The notes under the pieces: model-generated | The model's database searches: none | Told to the model about the DNA's origin: nothing | What the model saw: the letters and a program-made list of their open reading frames with translations, nothing else | Shown here: one piece after another, positions 15,483-24,165 of the stretch | Numbering within the stretch: position 1 is the stretch's first letter | Layout: every line of letters begins with the position of its first letter | Program-made: the position numbers and the translations under genes | Assembly (NCBI GenBank): GCA_017938145.1 | Contig: JAGBCB010000018.1 | Location: forward strand, 1-64,000 | Direction: 5' to 3' | DNA length: 64,000 nt | Origin: Lachnospiraceae bacterium | GTDB lineage: Bacteria; Bacillota; Clostridia; Lachnospirales; Lachnospiraceae

Positions 15483-17651
15483 TCATATACTGCATATCTT
15501 TGTAAATTCATTATCTTTCTCAAGGAAATTGTCATTAAATGCTACACTGCTGGTCGGTGTAATAATTAGTCCCTGGCTCGGCTCCACGTTGGTAATATAC
15601 GATAGCAACGCATTCGGAATATTCAAAACCTCCGTAAATTTCTTCCGTTCTATCGGTCCCTGATTTAACAGCTTCACATAACCACAACCGCATACTAACT
15701 CCTCCAGAGCAAGGCTTCCGGCTATGGTGGTCATAAGTTCTACTGCATCCTGTACCAGAACTGTTACCACATTTCTAATATCACTGCTTCCCTTTAAATA
15801 CCGGAGCAGATAGGACAAAATGGCATCTTGTCCATTTGAAGTAGTGAGAAATTCATCCATCCCATCAAGAAATATCCAGTTGGTAATATTGTTCTTTTTA
15901 TCCTCGATACTCTGATTCCAAAGGTGTTCCATGGTGGCAAGGTATTCTGCCGGATTTTCAGGTTGATACAGTATCAGGCGTGATTGCTCCTTGCCATATT
16001 CATTTTTCTGTTCATGGCATCCTTCCCCTGTATTGCTTTCTAAATGATAATCACTACCTATCCGTTTCGCCTGTTCATAGGCAGCTAGGAACAATTCCTT
16101 TGCATGCTCATCCGGCTTGGTTAATCCATACCCTTGTGTTACATAAAGCGGATTGGTTTTCAACTTTGTAATCTTCACTCCGGCAAGGCTCTGAATAAAA
16201 CTGTCATATTCTGTACCATAGCTTATCAAACTGATTTTATCCTTCGTGGTAAGCAGGGCATTTAAGATTTCCCTTTTCATCTGGTATGTTTTACCGGAAT
16301 GCTCTGCCCCGGTAATCACTCCGGCCAGATTGATGCCCTGTTTTCGGTTCAGGATAATCAGGTTGTCATTGATGGCATTCAAACCGTAAAATGCACCACT
16401 CTGTACTCCATTCTCCGCTGCTATCACCGGTGAAAACTGTGCCAGCCGTTCCGAAGATAAGAACCGGCTCACATTAATCCTCTGCCTGCACAATGGCAGT
16501 GAGGAACAAAAGCCCTCCCACTGCATCATATCCAGTGTTTTCACACTACAGGCATATTTCGTCGCCGTAATCCTAAGTATTTCTGTGTTCCGTTCCAGTT
16601 CCTCCAAACTATCTGCAAACAGTGTCAGTACCACCGAAGCCTCTATTAACAAGCCATCGGAAGCCACCAGAGCTTTGGTTGTATCCAGTGCTGCTTCATG
16701 AAAATAAACATCCTCGTTAATCTCTTTTCTCTCCGTAAAGGTAATGACCGTATGGTTCTTTTTATCCTGTATGGTTTCCCGTTTCTGTTTCCGAAGTACC
16801 ACTGTATTTTTCTTTACCTGCTCCGAAGCTGCTGTAAACCCAGACTTGGCATCTGTTGGATGATAGAATACAGAAAACAGCATATGGCTGGATACGCTGG
16901 TAAAATCAGAGATGGCATTTACGCTTACTTCCCTTGGAATGTTGTTTAAAAATAAGCTTCTGGAATAACACTGCTCCGGCAAGTCCTCATCCAGTATGGT
17001 ATAATCCACCAAGTCCTTCTTTGTATTCCATTGCCTTGGAGCAATCAGATCCAGTTCCGACATTTTCATGTATTTCAAATTGCCCAGCTCCGGTCTGCCA
17101 TTATTATTCAGGTCAATTTCTTTACCAAAGGAATTTTTCTTTGACCGGAACACATGGTACAGCATTTGTAATCGCTCTATGGAAGATAATTTGCGTATCC
17201 GTATTGTTCCAAATGCTTTACGGATAATCGGCTCCTGTTCTTTAAAATATTCCTCTGCCCTGGCTGCAGTCGGTGTCTTTTTCCCAATCACCAGATACAC
17301 ATGCTTCTCCACATTGTTACATCCAATCCCCACCGCATCAAAAATAGTCCTGTTATATTCTTCTGCCTGCGGATAAATCTGTTGCGGTACCAGTACAGAC
17401 TTTAAATACTGTTCCTTCGGAATAATCATGTTATGTACCACCAGCTGAAACACCATATCTCTTGGCAGTTCCAGATACAACCGGTTCAATCGGTATTTGA
17501 ATATCTCTGCATCCTGCATTTCCACCTGCTCTACAGCAAACATTTGGGTATAAAAATGCTTTGCCGTTTCAAATATTCCATCCTGATGAAATCCTGCAAT
17601 CGGTATTTTATTGCTTATCCTTGAGCCCGGCTCTGCTTTTCTTTTCCTCAT
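15483..17651 (-). CDS. Divergent VirB4-like ATPase (second copy in the element)
   Basis: 722 residues. The N-terminal half resembles the VirB4 fold (YYFKEQEP, LSSERLAQFSPVIAAENGVQSGAFYGLN). A clear Walker A, GAEHSGKTYQMKRE, lies near residue 455. The Walker B position reads NWIFLDGMDEFL, where conjugative VirB4 normally has DEAH-like DEC/DEAW. The terminal region NQGPIERKKFTEVLNI...SQGLIITP parallels the canonical VirB4 C-terminus (NQAPLDRENLRTLLNL...GQGLIYTG) at 26.5 kb. It is therefore a paralogue that has kept nucleotide binding. AGGAG precedes the start, and it lies 4 bases after its neighbour. Confidence 0.75.
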   Translation of the reverse strand: MRKRKAEPGSRISNKIPIAGFHQDGIFETAKHFYTQMFAVEQVEMQDAEIFKYRLNRLYLELPRDMVFQLVVHNMIIPKEQYLKSVLVPQQIYPQAEEYNRTIFDAVGIGCNNVEKHVYLVIGKKTPTAARAEEYFKEQEPIIRKAFGTIRIRKLSSIERLQMLYHVFRSKKNSFGKEIDLNNNGRPELGNLKYMKMSELDLIAPRQWNTKKDLVDYTILDEDLPEQCYSRSLFLNNIPREVSVNAISDFTSVSSHMLFSVFYHPTDAKSGFTAASEQVKKNTVVLRKQKRETIQDKKNHTVITFTERKEINEDVYFHEAALDTTKALVASDGLLIEASVVLTLFADSLEELERNTEILRITATKYACSVKTLDMMQWEGFCSSLPLCRQRINVSRFLSSERLAQFSPVIAAENGVQSGAFYGLNAINDNLIILNRKQGINLAGVITGAEHSGKTYQMKREILNALLTTKDKISLISYGTEYDSFIQSLAGVKITKLKTNPLYVTQGYGLTKPDEHAKELFLAAYEQAKRIGSDYHLESNTGEGCHEQKNEYGKEQSRLILYQPENPAEYLATMEHLWNQSIEDKKNNITNWIFLDGMDEFLTTSNGQDAILSYLLRYLKGSSDIRNVVTVLVQDAVELMTTIAGSLALEELVCGCGYVKLLNQGPIERKKFTEVLNIPNALLSYITNVEPSQGLIITPTSSVAFNDNFLEKDNEFTKICSI

Positions 17652-17654
17652 ACT

Positions 17655-18185
17655 CTAAGCTCCTGCCTGAACCGTTTTTTCTTCCGGAAGCTCCAATTTA
17701 TCCTCATTCAGTCGATAGGTATGAAAATCCTGATTATTAAAGATAAACCGAATAGTATCCGGCAAACGGTTCGCCTGGGACGGCATAATTACCCAGCTTC
17801 CGTTGACACCGGAAGCAAAGTATTCGCCCTCCAGACTAATCGGCAGTATTGTCAGCACTACCACCGGAACAATCCCGTTCTGGTTATCCAGACTGTATTC
17901 CGGACTACAAAAACTCTTTAGCATCTGCACCGACTGGATAAAATCCGAATCATACGCATCAAACTGCACATCTACACACATATGCTGTACATTTCGGAAG
18001 CAGTTAATAATTGGACCATATAGTTCCATGCTGTCCACCCGAACCTCACTGTCATTTTGAAAATCCAACAGCTTGGTTTCCAACAAAATCTGTGCCTTGG
18101 GCTGTTCCGGCATCTGCTGGTTCACACCGCAGGCCGCCATCAATACATCTCGTTCCGTCTTTACATTTTGTACTTCGCTATTCAT
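17655..18185 (-). CDS. Uncharacterised 176-aa transfer-operon protein
   Basis: No signal peptide or membrane helix. The central part reads as beta-rich (MCVDVQFDAYDSDFIQSV, VPVVVLTILPISLEG). An AAGGG site overlaps the end of the preceding gene, and only 3 bases separate it from the VirB4-like gene, so translation is coupled. The position suggests a cytoplasmic partner of the second VirB4-like ATPase. I do not recognise the family. Confidence 0.55.
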   Translation of the reverse strand: MNSEVQNVKTERDVLMAACGVNQQMPEQPKAQILLETKLLDFQNDSEVRVDSMELYGPIINCFRNVQHMCVDVQFDAYDSDFIQSVQMLKSFCSPEYSLDNQNGIVPVVVLTILPISLEGEYFASGVNGSWVIMPSQANRLPDTIRFIFNNQDFHTYRLNEDKLELPEEKTVQAGA

Positions 18186-19223
18186 CTACTTCATCCCTTC
18201 TATTTCTCGTTCTTTTATAATTACCGGAGGATAGGAAAATAATTTCTGCTCCATCCTCATGCTATATAACTTTCGATAGGTTTCCTCACTCATATCCCGT
18301 ACCAGACTCATAAATTCCTGTAATCTGTCTTTCATTTCTTTGTCTACAGTAAATTCCACTGCTGTTCCAACATAAAGCAGAACATCCTCCTGTGATTCCG
18401 TTTCAAAGAAAATGTTGCAAAGTGCTGTTTCCTCAAAGCTTAAAACCCTCTGCCCGGAAAGCTCCGATGTTGCCTTGTGTACCAGTTTTGACAATTGCCC
18501 TAAGAACCTCCGCTTTTCTGTTTCTTCTGCCTGATATAATTTACTCCAGCGATAACATTCCTCCAATGTGTACAGCAGCTCAAAATGCCGACATAAAATA
18601 TTTAGTAAAAAGCGTTCCGCTTCCTCCGTATATTGTATGTACTCTTTCTCTGCTTCCTCCTGCACCAACAGCCTTACATACAGCTTAAGATATTCTAATT
18701 CTCTTTTTTGCTCTGTCATCCCCTTCCGCATGTACAATATATGTTCTGTTTCGGAATACAAGCTTTGAAGCAATTTGTTTTTAATAGCAGTTCCATCGAA
18801 ATCTTCAAAGATAATGACATCAAAGCGTTCCTTTAGAATTTGCTCCAATGAAACTATTTCCGGTTTCGGAAGCACCTCTATCTTTCCTTGCTCTGTTTGA
18901 GCAGCATCATAGACACCTACAATTTCCTGATACAGAAAAACTTTTTCCGATGAGTCAGTCGATATATTTTCTGCCAGTCTGGGAACAAACATTGCTATGG
19001 CACGTTCTCCGTTTCTTATCTCTGTATTCATACACTTCCACGCAACTTTGCCGCATACAACAGAGGCATCCGGCATTTGCCGTAATAACAGCAATATATT
19101 TTCATAGCCCATATGCGGAAGCTTTGCCATCATCTGAAGAAAAACACCTATCTGCTCCGGTTGAACTATTCTATTTATCTGTGCTGACAAAATTTCTTTG
19201 CAATGCTCTCTCACGTTATTCAT
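18186..19223 (-). CDS. ArdC-N-like protein, 345 aa
   Basis: Residues about 25-85 (FLQMMAKLPHMGYENILLLLRQMPDASVVCGK followed by AWKCMNTEIRNGERAIAMFVP) follow the pattern of the ArdC N-terminal ssDNA-binding domain: a helix, an 'N-x-x-L-L-x-x-Q-x-P-x-A' phrase, a conserved Trp and a 'G-E-x-A-I' strand. ArdC proteins protect incoming conjugative DNA. The remainder, Glu-rich and helical, has no metalloprotease motif, so the protein may only bind ssDNA. Overlaps its downstream neighbour. The domain call is by eye. Confidence 0.6.
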   Translation of the reverse strand: MNNVREHCKEILSAQINRIVQPEQIGVFLQMMAKLPHMGYENILLLLRQMPDASVVCGKVAWKCMNTEIRNGERAIAMFVPRLAENISTDSSEKVFLYQEIVGVYDAAQTEQGKIEVLPKPEIVSLEQILKERFDVIIFEDFDGTAIKNKLLQSLYSETEHILYMRKGMTEQKRELEYLKLYVRLLVQEEAEKEYIQYTEEAERFLLNILCRHFELLYTLEECYRWSKLYQAEETEKRRFLGQLSKLVHKATSELSGQRVLSFEETALCNIFFETESQEDVLLYVGTAVEFTVDKEMKDRLQEFMSLVRDMSEETYRKLYSMRMEQKLFSYPPVIIKEREIEGMK

Positions 19224-19233
19224 TTGCTTTTCC

Positions 19234-20235
19234 TTACTTATAAAGTTTTGTTATCGTAATAAACGGATGCTCCATAAGATTTAGGATACATCCATCTTCC
19301 TGCTTCACTATCGGTCTGGACAAAAAAGAAGCATTGTTCGTTACTACCGTTGCTTTTTTTCCATTGGACAGCTTTACCATACATCCAATCGGGTACAGTG
19401 CCACGTGCCGTAAAAATACCTGCAGCACAGTTGCATCAAACATTGTCCCTGCCTTTGACATCAGATATTCCATGGCATCAGCCGGGTTCATGGCATCCTT
19501 ATAGCATCGTTTGGAAGTCAGTGCATCATATACATCCGCAATATGTATAATCTTTGCATATAAATGGATTTTCTCTCCCTTTAGCCCTCGCGGATAACCG
19601 GTACCGTCCACATTCTCATGATGCTCATACACTGCCACCCTTGCCACAGAAGAAATCATGTCATTCCGCTTTAGTATGTTATATCCGTACTCCGGATGCT
19701 TCTGCACCTCCTCCCATTCCTCCTGTGTCAGACTTCCCGGCTTATCCAGTATCTCCGGAGCCACTACACTTTTTCCTATATCGTGAAGCAAGGCTGCCTG
19801 TGCCAGTGTCGTCACCTCCGGTTCCGTAAGCTCCATACCAATACCGGTAATCGTAGCCAGCAGACATACATTTACGCAATGGGAATAGGTATAATTTTCT
19901 GCCGTAGAAAGATAAATTGTTTCCATCAGCTTCATTGGCATTCGGAACAGACTTTCCGCTATCATTCCGGCAATCTCCAGACATTCATCTACATCCAGCT
20001 TCTTTAAATGTCTTATCGCCCGGATGCGAAGTTCATCCGGGATAATCGTGGTACTGACCGGTATTTCATCCTCATCATAAATATAAACTCCGGCATAACC
20101 CAGCTCCCGAATTTTCCGTATTGCCAGTGGATTGATTTTATTTGTTTCACGGAGCAGAATTTTATCCCGGTTATCATAAATGGCATTCACAAGTACCATG
20201 CCATCCTTCAGGTTATCAATTTTTACATACCGCAT
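19234..20235 (-). CDS. HD-GYP domain cyclic-di-GMP phosphodiesterase
   Basis: Start at MRYVKIDNLKDGMVL, since GGAGG lies 5 nt upstream and the preceding gene ends in that site. An N-terminal regulatory region of ~110 residues precedes the HD-GYP domain, which shows ALLHDIGK near residue 150, YEHHENVDGTGYPRGLKGEKI near residue 205 and IADVYDALTSKRCYK. All metal-binding His/Asp and the GYP loop are intact, so c-di-GMP hydrolysis is expected. It is the second gene of transfer operon 1, which links the transfer genes to second-messenger signalling. Confidence 0.9.
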   Translation of the reverse strand: MRYVKIDNLKDGMVLVNAIYDNRDKILLRETNKINPLAIRKIRELGYAGVYIYDEDEIPVSTTIIPDELRIRAIRHLKKLDVDECLEIAGMIAESLFRMPMKLMETIYLSTAENYTYSHCVNVCLLATITGIGMELTEPEVTTLAQAALLHDIGKSVVAPEILDKPGSLTQEEWEEVQKHPEYGYNILKRNDMISSVARVAVYEHHENVDGTGYPRGLKGEKIHLYAKIIHIADVYDALTSKRCYKDAMNPADAMEYLMSKAGTMFDATVLQVFLRHVALYPIGCMVKLSNGKKATVVTNNASFLSRPIVKQEDGCILNLMEHPFITITKLYK

Positions 20236-20236
20236 A

Positions 20237-21199
20237 TCAGCCTCCATTCCTTTGTTTCTTTACTTTCTTTTTCTGTTCTGCTTCCATGGCAGCCAATGCT
20301 TCCTTTTTCCTTGCTTCCAGAGCATCTTCACTTAACTGTGATTTGCTTTTCTTTCCGGCATTTACTGCCTCTTCCTGTAGACCTTTATTCAGCAGCTCTA
20401 TATTTTGACTTACTATCTCTGTTTTCTTCTGATTGTAAATCCCAATCTGCTCCTTCTGCTTATCCTGTGCCTGCATCATGGCAATCAGCTTTGCAAAATC
20501 AGACTGCTGTTCCTCTGTCAGTTTTTCCGGACTTTCCTCTTGTGGCTGCTCCACAGTCAAAAGCGTTACCGATTCCCCTGTAACTATTTCTTCCGGTTCC
20601 TCCGATTTACTTTCTGCCTCGTCTTTCAACAGTTTTGGTAAATTCGTTTCATCGATAGGTGTTGTTATGTATAAAGGTTCCTCCTGTATCTGCGAATCTT
20701 CATTCACCTGTAAATCATCCGATATTTGCATAGTTTCCTGTACCACTGATGTTTTTTGGGTTATCTGCTCTTCTGGCTGTACTTCTTTGGAATGCTTTAC
20801 AACTTCCATTTCCCGGTACACTGCCGGAACCGTTGCCAGATTTCCTCTCCACTGTTCAAAGGTCAGACTTTGCAGGGAAGACATATTTTGCAGCTGTGCC
20901 AACATCATAAAGCGCATATACTCATCCAGTTCATTCTTCTGCTTTACTGCCGACTCTTCTTTTAATTGGTTTTCTATCCGCTTTTCTTCTAACCGCCTAG
21001 TTTTCCTCCGTATTCTACATCGTAACCGCCAGTTCCGTATTCCTTCCACTATGGACCAAACCACACATAACACTGCCACTGCTACCACAAGGCTTGCAAA
21101 TGCCGGATTACATAACGGTTCCGGAAACTTCGACATATACTCTTTGTAAAAACGCAGTGATTCAAACCACTGTACAAAGCCCTGGTAATCTAAATCCAC
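20237..21199 (-). CDS. Single-pass membrane protein with long charged tail, 320 aa
   Basis: One membrane helix at about residues 34-54 (ASLVVAVAVLCVVWSIVEGI), then a very basic stretch (RLRCRIRRKTRRLEEKR) that places the long Glu/Gln-rich C-terminal part in the cytoplasm. The tail is probably coiled and partly disordered, ending KKKVKKQRNGG. First gene of transfer operon 1, with GGAGG and the element-specific promoter just upstream. A scaffold role in the transfer machine is inferred from position only. Confidence 0.6.
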   Translation of the reverse strand: MDLDYQGFVQWFESLRFYKEYMSKFPEPLCNPAFASLVVAVAVLCVVWSIVEGIRNWRLRCRIRRKTRRLEEKRIENQLKEESAVKQKNELDEYMRFMMLAQLQNMSSLQSLTFEQWRGNLATVPAVYREMEVVKHSKEVQPEEQITQKTSVVQETMQISDDLQVNEDSQIQEEPLYITTPIDETNLPKLLKDEAESKSEEPEEIVTGESVTLLTVEQPQEESPEKLTEEQQSDFAKLIAMMQAQDKQKEQIGIYNQKKTEIVSQNIELLNKGLQEEAVNAGKKSKSQLSEDALEARKKEALAAMEAEQKKKVKKQRNGG

Positions 21200-21227
21200 A
21201 CAATTCCTCCTCTCTGTTACTCAACAT

Positions 21228-21260
21228 AGTATAGAGGGAAAATATTGGGGTTTACTCAAA
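21228..21260 (-). promoter_or_regulatory. Element-specific promoter, copy 1 (transfer operon 1)
   Basis: Minus strand: TGAGTA, 10 bases, TTTTCCCTC, TATACT, about 30 bp before the start at 21199. One of eight copies with invariant spacing. Confidence 0.8.
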
Positions 21261-21265
21261 AATTG

Positions 21266-21317
21266 CAAAAGAAAAACTCCCATAGAAATCAAAATAATTG
21301 GTTTCCACAAGAGTTTT
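21266..21317 (-). terminator. Terminator immediately before promoter copy 1
   Basis: Minus-strand stem beginning AAAACTC and ending GAGTTTT, extended inward by G-U tolerant pairing, followed by TTTTTCTTTT. It insulates transfer operon 1 from the toxin-antitoxin genes upstream. Confidence 0.65.
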
Positions 21318-21360
21318 ACTATAGTATTCCTATAATGCTTTATAAGCGATACACCTATTT

Positions 21361-21464
21361 GAAACTTAAAGAAACTTAAATTTTCAATTATATACCGCTA
21401 AAATAGCCATTTATAAATTCAGTTCTAAGTAATTAATAGCCAAAATGAAACTTAGCGAAACTTA
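21361..21464. repeat. Paired GAAACTTA direct repeats
   Basis: GAAACTTA occurs at 21361, 21371, 21447 and 21457: two pairs, each with a 10-bp period, 86 bp apart. Ten-base phasing puts both halves on the same DNA face, as expected for protein binding. They lie between the toxin gene and the transfer promoter. With the two terminators and the promoter they account for the 330-base gap. Confidence 0.6.
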
Positions 21465-21468
21465 AAAA

Positions 21469-21504
21469 TTTTTATTATATAAAACCTTTTTATATAATAA
21501 AAGG
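21469..21504 (-). terminator. AT-rich terminator after the GNAT toxin gene
   Basis: A 15-bp perfect inverted repeat (TTTTATTATATAAAA and its complement, 3-base loop), flanked by CCTTTT/AAAAGG, followed on the minus strand by TTTTT. Confidence 0.65.
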
Positions 21505-21531
21505 CCATGCATATGCACAGCCTTTCACCGA

Positions 21532-22116
21532 TTATCTGTCTACTTGTAAAATTCTTTGCGCCATAAATATACAGCCTCTGTCATAGGTCGGTTTTACATG
21601 CCTATGAATGAAACGCTCCATTTTAGATGGCAGTCGCTGAAAACCCATTTTTTCATAATGTCCCATTAACTTCTTTTCAGGTAATGAAAAAATATAAAGA
21701 ATAGATGCTCCGACATAACGGCTAATGTCACATACCAATGGGTAAACAAAGGAACTAAATACATAGCGTCCTAATTCTGGCATAACATCATGTGCATCTC
21801 GATACGAATCATTTACAGCAAAATTTGCCAGTTCGATACCTGTTATTGTATCAAAATGAAACAAACTGCTACGCTGTGTCATTAAGCCTGTACGAAGTGA
21901 AAAGTAAGCAACAATCGAACCATCTTCTTTATCTTTGATAAGATATGTTCTGACTAACCCTTCTTCCTCATCTCTGAGCGACCATTTAATCAGATAGTTC
22001 TGCAATCCAAACCCTTTCGGATTTTTAACAACAAACTTTGATATCGCATCTTTATCCTTTGAAGTCAAGTGTACCATTCTGTACAACGCAGTATCATAAG
22101 TTTCAAGATTTATCAT
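21532..22116 (-). CDS. GNAT-fold acetyltransferase, probable toxin of a TA pair
   Basis: 194 residues. The end shows a GNAT signature, SILYIFSLPEKKLMGHYEKMGFQRLP, preceded by strands carrying VAYFSLRTGL and IELANFAVNDSYRD. The usual R-x-x-G-x-G acetyl-CoA loop is weak (MPELGRYVFSSFV). Its ATG overlaps the stop of a 59-aa upstream gene (TAATG) behind AGGAGG, the tight coupling seen in type II toxin-antitoxin pairs such as TacT/AtaT. Those toxins acetylate aminoacyl-tRNA. Assignment as toxin rests on gene arrangement. The module has its own sigma-A promoter. Confidence 0.7.
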   Translation of the reverse strand: MINLETYDTALYRMVHLTSKDKDAISKFVVKNPKGFGLQNYLIKWSLRDEEEGLVRTYLIKDKEDGSIVAYFSLRTGLMTQRSSLFHFDTITGIELANFAVNDSYRDAHDVMPELGRYVFSSFVYPLVCDISRYVGASILYIFSLPEKKLMGHYEKMGFQRLPSKMERFIHRHVKPTYDRGCIFMAQRILQVDR

Positions 22117-22295
22117 TATTTTCCTCCTGCGTGTTTAGATGCCTTTCTCTCAAGCATTAGCTTTTCAAATGCTCTTGATTCCTTTCTTAATTCCTCGACA
22201 GGTGCCGGATTCAGACCTAATAAAGCAGTTTTCAATTTTGAATTTTTTCTTGTCCTTGTAGACACAAAAAATTTTCTTGGATGCTCATATGTCAT
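22116..22295 (-). CDS. Small basic antitoxin partner of the GNAT protein
   Basis: Start set at MTYEHPRKFFVSTRTRKN, which has GGAGGTGACTTTT before it; six more upstream codons lack a site. 59 residues, rich in Lys/Arg, with one long helix (PAPVEELRKESRAFEKLMLERKA). No clear ribbon-helix-helix is seen, so the DNA-binding mode is unknown. Upstream position, small size and overlap with the GNAT gene are the evidence for an antitoxin role. Confidence 0.6.
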   Translation of the reverse strand: MTYEHPRKFFVSTRTRKNSKLKTALLGLNPAPVEELRKESRAFEKLMLERKASKHAGGK

Positions 22296-22348
22296 AAAAG
22301 TCACCTCCATCAATAAATTTTTATCTGTAAAACAATATTCTTGACATT

Positions 22349-22377
22349 ATTATATGCGTATTTTGTGTCATTTGCAA
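22349..22377 (-). promoter_or_regulatory. Promoter/operator of the GNAT TA module
   Basis: TTGCAA, 17 bp, TATAAT on the minus strand. TGACA and TGTCA half-sites flank the -10, a plausible autorepression operator. Confidence 0.6.
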
Positions 22378-22415
22378 GGCAAATTTTGGTTCAATATGTA
22401 ATCAATTTGGTTTTA

Positions 22416-22961
22416 TTAAATTTTATACTGCACCTCATACTGCAACCCGGTCCGTGCCGAAGTAAACGTAACCTCCATTCTTCCATCGGTTTCACGGAGG
22501 AAGGTAAACAGCACCTTTTCCGATGCATCTACCGTAAACATTTCTTCTCCAATACGAATAGTCATTTTGGTATCTGCCGGAAACTTTGTATACCGTCCAC
22601 ACTGTTCCAGTGTTGTAATATATTCCTCCACGGTAATTTCTCCATCACGAAGCTTATCTGCCAGTGTCGGTACATACCAGTCTTCTCCGTCTTCCGTTGC
22701 ATCCAGATATATTCCATGGAATTTCTTTTTTCGTCTCCACACAAAAAACAACAGCCCACCGCCACCGGCAAGACCGGTTGCGGTAATTCCAAGTGCTGTG
22801 GCAATTATCTTTGGAAATTTATCTTCTCCCGGTTCTTCCATTACCGAAACAACAGCTTCTTCTACCTTTGCTACAATATCAACGCCAATCTGCTCTGCCT
22901 GCACCTTATTCGTTGGCAGCAACAAACCACATAACAGCAACAGAACACCGATTCGTTTCAT
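22416..22961 (-). CDS. Secreted/membrane-anchored protein with C-terminal cytoplasmic domain
   Basis: Start at MKRIGVLLLLCGLLLPTNKVQA (GGAG 6 nt upstream). A signal peptide is followed by a short outer segment, then a membrane helix near residue 60 (IIATALGITATGLAGGGGLLFFVW) with a positive stop RRKKK. The remaining ~110 residues would be cytoplasmic. It is the last gene of the BspA/lipoprotein/secreted-protein operon. It lacks an LPXTG motif. Function unknown. Confidence 0.6.
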   Translation of the reverse strand: MKRIGVLLLLCGLLLPTNKVQAEQIGVDIVAKVEEAVVSVMEEPGEDKFPKIIATALGITATGLAGGGGLLFFVWRRKKKFHGIYLDATEDGEDWYVPTLADKLRDGEITVEEYITTLEQCGRYTKFPADTKMTIRIGEEMFTVDASEKVLFTFLRETDGRMEVTFTSARTGLQYEVQYKI

Positions 22962-22975
22962 CATCTGCTCCATAC

Positions 22976-23557
22976 TTAATTTTTATCAATTCCAAACTGG
23001 AATGTCAGATTACCTTCATAGGAACCGTATACCGTGATGTCTGCTTCCTTGATACCAATAGCATGTCCATTCTCGCAGCAATAGCTGTACTCACAATTAG
23101 TCAATGTGGTACCATCAAACTCACAAGAACCAATTTCCGTAGAACTCCAGGAATTTTTACATCCGCTGGTGGTAAGCTGCTCATAATTATCCAGTTCCGA
23201 AATACTGATAGTATCACCCGTTTCCATATTTGTTAAAACGCAAGGGCATTCCACATTGACAAATACTTCTTCAAACGAAGAAATCTTGCCTGCTACTCCA
23301 TACTTTAAGTTATACCAGTAGCCTGCCACCTTGTTACCAGAGGTGTCGGTTGCTTCTCCATAGCTTAATTCAATGCTTGCAGGAAGTGACACAGAGTATA
23401 CCGACTGAATATCTGCTGTCACCCTGATATCCTTGGTCTGCGTGTCCGTTCCCTGTACCTCCTGTGTGCTTGCAAAAGCAGCTACTGAATTACCGGCCAG
23501 TAACGATACGCATACCGCCAATGCCATTAAGATTTTACCAATACTATACTTGTTCAT
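22976..23557 (-). CDS. Secreted protein with YSVSLPASIEL motif (paralogue 2)
   Basis: Start at MNKYSIGKILMALAVCVSLLAG behind GAGAGG. The signal peptide ends near AFA-STQEVQG. The mature part opens DIRVTADIQSVYSVSLPASIELSYGE and shares its layout with the adjacent gene, including the NSWSSTEIG/CEFDG...LTNCEYSYC segment, where pairs of Cys could form disulphides. The 'tYtVslPa' strand is common in Gram-positive beta-sandwich surface proteins. It ends LTFQFGIDKN. Likely an extracellular structural protein; no cell-wall anchor seen. Confidence 0.65.
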   Translation of the reverse strand: MNKYSIGKILMALAVCVSLLAGNSVAAFASTQEVQGTDTQTKDIRVTADIQSVYSVSLPASIELSYGEATDTSGNKVAGYWYNLKYGVAGKISSFEEVFVNVECPCVLTNMETGDTISISELDNYEQLTTSGCKNSWSSTEIGSCEFDGTTLTNCEYSYCCENGHAIGIKEADITVYGSYEGNLTFQFGIDKN

Positions 23558-23576
23558 TTCTCTTTTCCTCTCTTTC

Positions 23577-24152
23577 TTAGTTGATTGCAATGCCAAAGTT
23601 AAAAATCAATGTACCCTTATATACATCATAACTTTCCACATCACTTTTCTTAAATCCAATCTGTAAACCCTCACAATACGCATATTTGCAGTTCGTCAGC
23701 GACACACCATCATAACTGCAGGTGCCGATTTCCGTTGCAGACCATGTGGTTTTTGGCTCTGCCTTTGTGCTGGGCAGTACCTTTCGAAGTGATAATGCTT
23801 TTCCGTATTCTTCTCCCACCAGAGTACAAGGGAATACCGGTTCTATATAAACATACTCGTTGTTACTGATTTTCCCGGCACATCCATATACAATCGTCCC
23901 CCAATAGCCCTCCACTGCTGAGGATGTATACGTTCCGTCAATATACACCTTGGAAATTTCACTAAAGGTCAGTTCAATGCTTGCCGGCATGGATACCGAA
24001 TACATGGATTTTACATCTGCGGTTACTTCCACTGCCTGGGATTTTGCATCTGAACCCTGTATTTCCTGGGCGGCAAATACCATGCTTCCCTTGGCGACAA
24101 GCAATGTAACCGCCATTACCGCTGCTAAAGCAGCCGTTTTCATTCGTCTCAT
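23577..24152 (-). CDS. Secreted protein with YSVSMPASIEL motif (paralogue 1)
   Basis: 191 residues with a signal peptide (MRRMKTAALAAVMAVTLLVA...VFA-AQEIQG). The mature start AVEVTADVKSMYSVSMPASIEL is clearly homologous to the next gene, as are TTWSATEIGTCSYDG, LTNCKYAYC and the ending LIFNFGIAIN. A tandem duplication is the simplest origin. Both are small, secreted and lack membrane anchors, so they may assemble on or be shed from the cell surface. Confidence 0.65.
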   Translation of the reverse strand: MRRMKTAALAAVMAVTLLVAKGSMVFAAQEIQGSDAKSQAVEVTADVKSMYSVSMPASIELTFSEISKVYIDGTYTSSAVEGYWGTIVYGCAGKISNNEYVYIEPVFPCTLVGEEYGKALSLRKVLPSTKAEPKTTWSATEIGTCSYDGVSLTNCKYAYCEGLQIGFKKSDVESYDVYKGTLIFNFGIAIN

Positions 24153-24165
24153 TTTTTACACCTCC

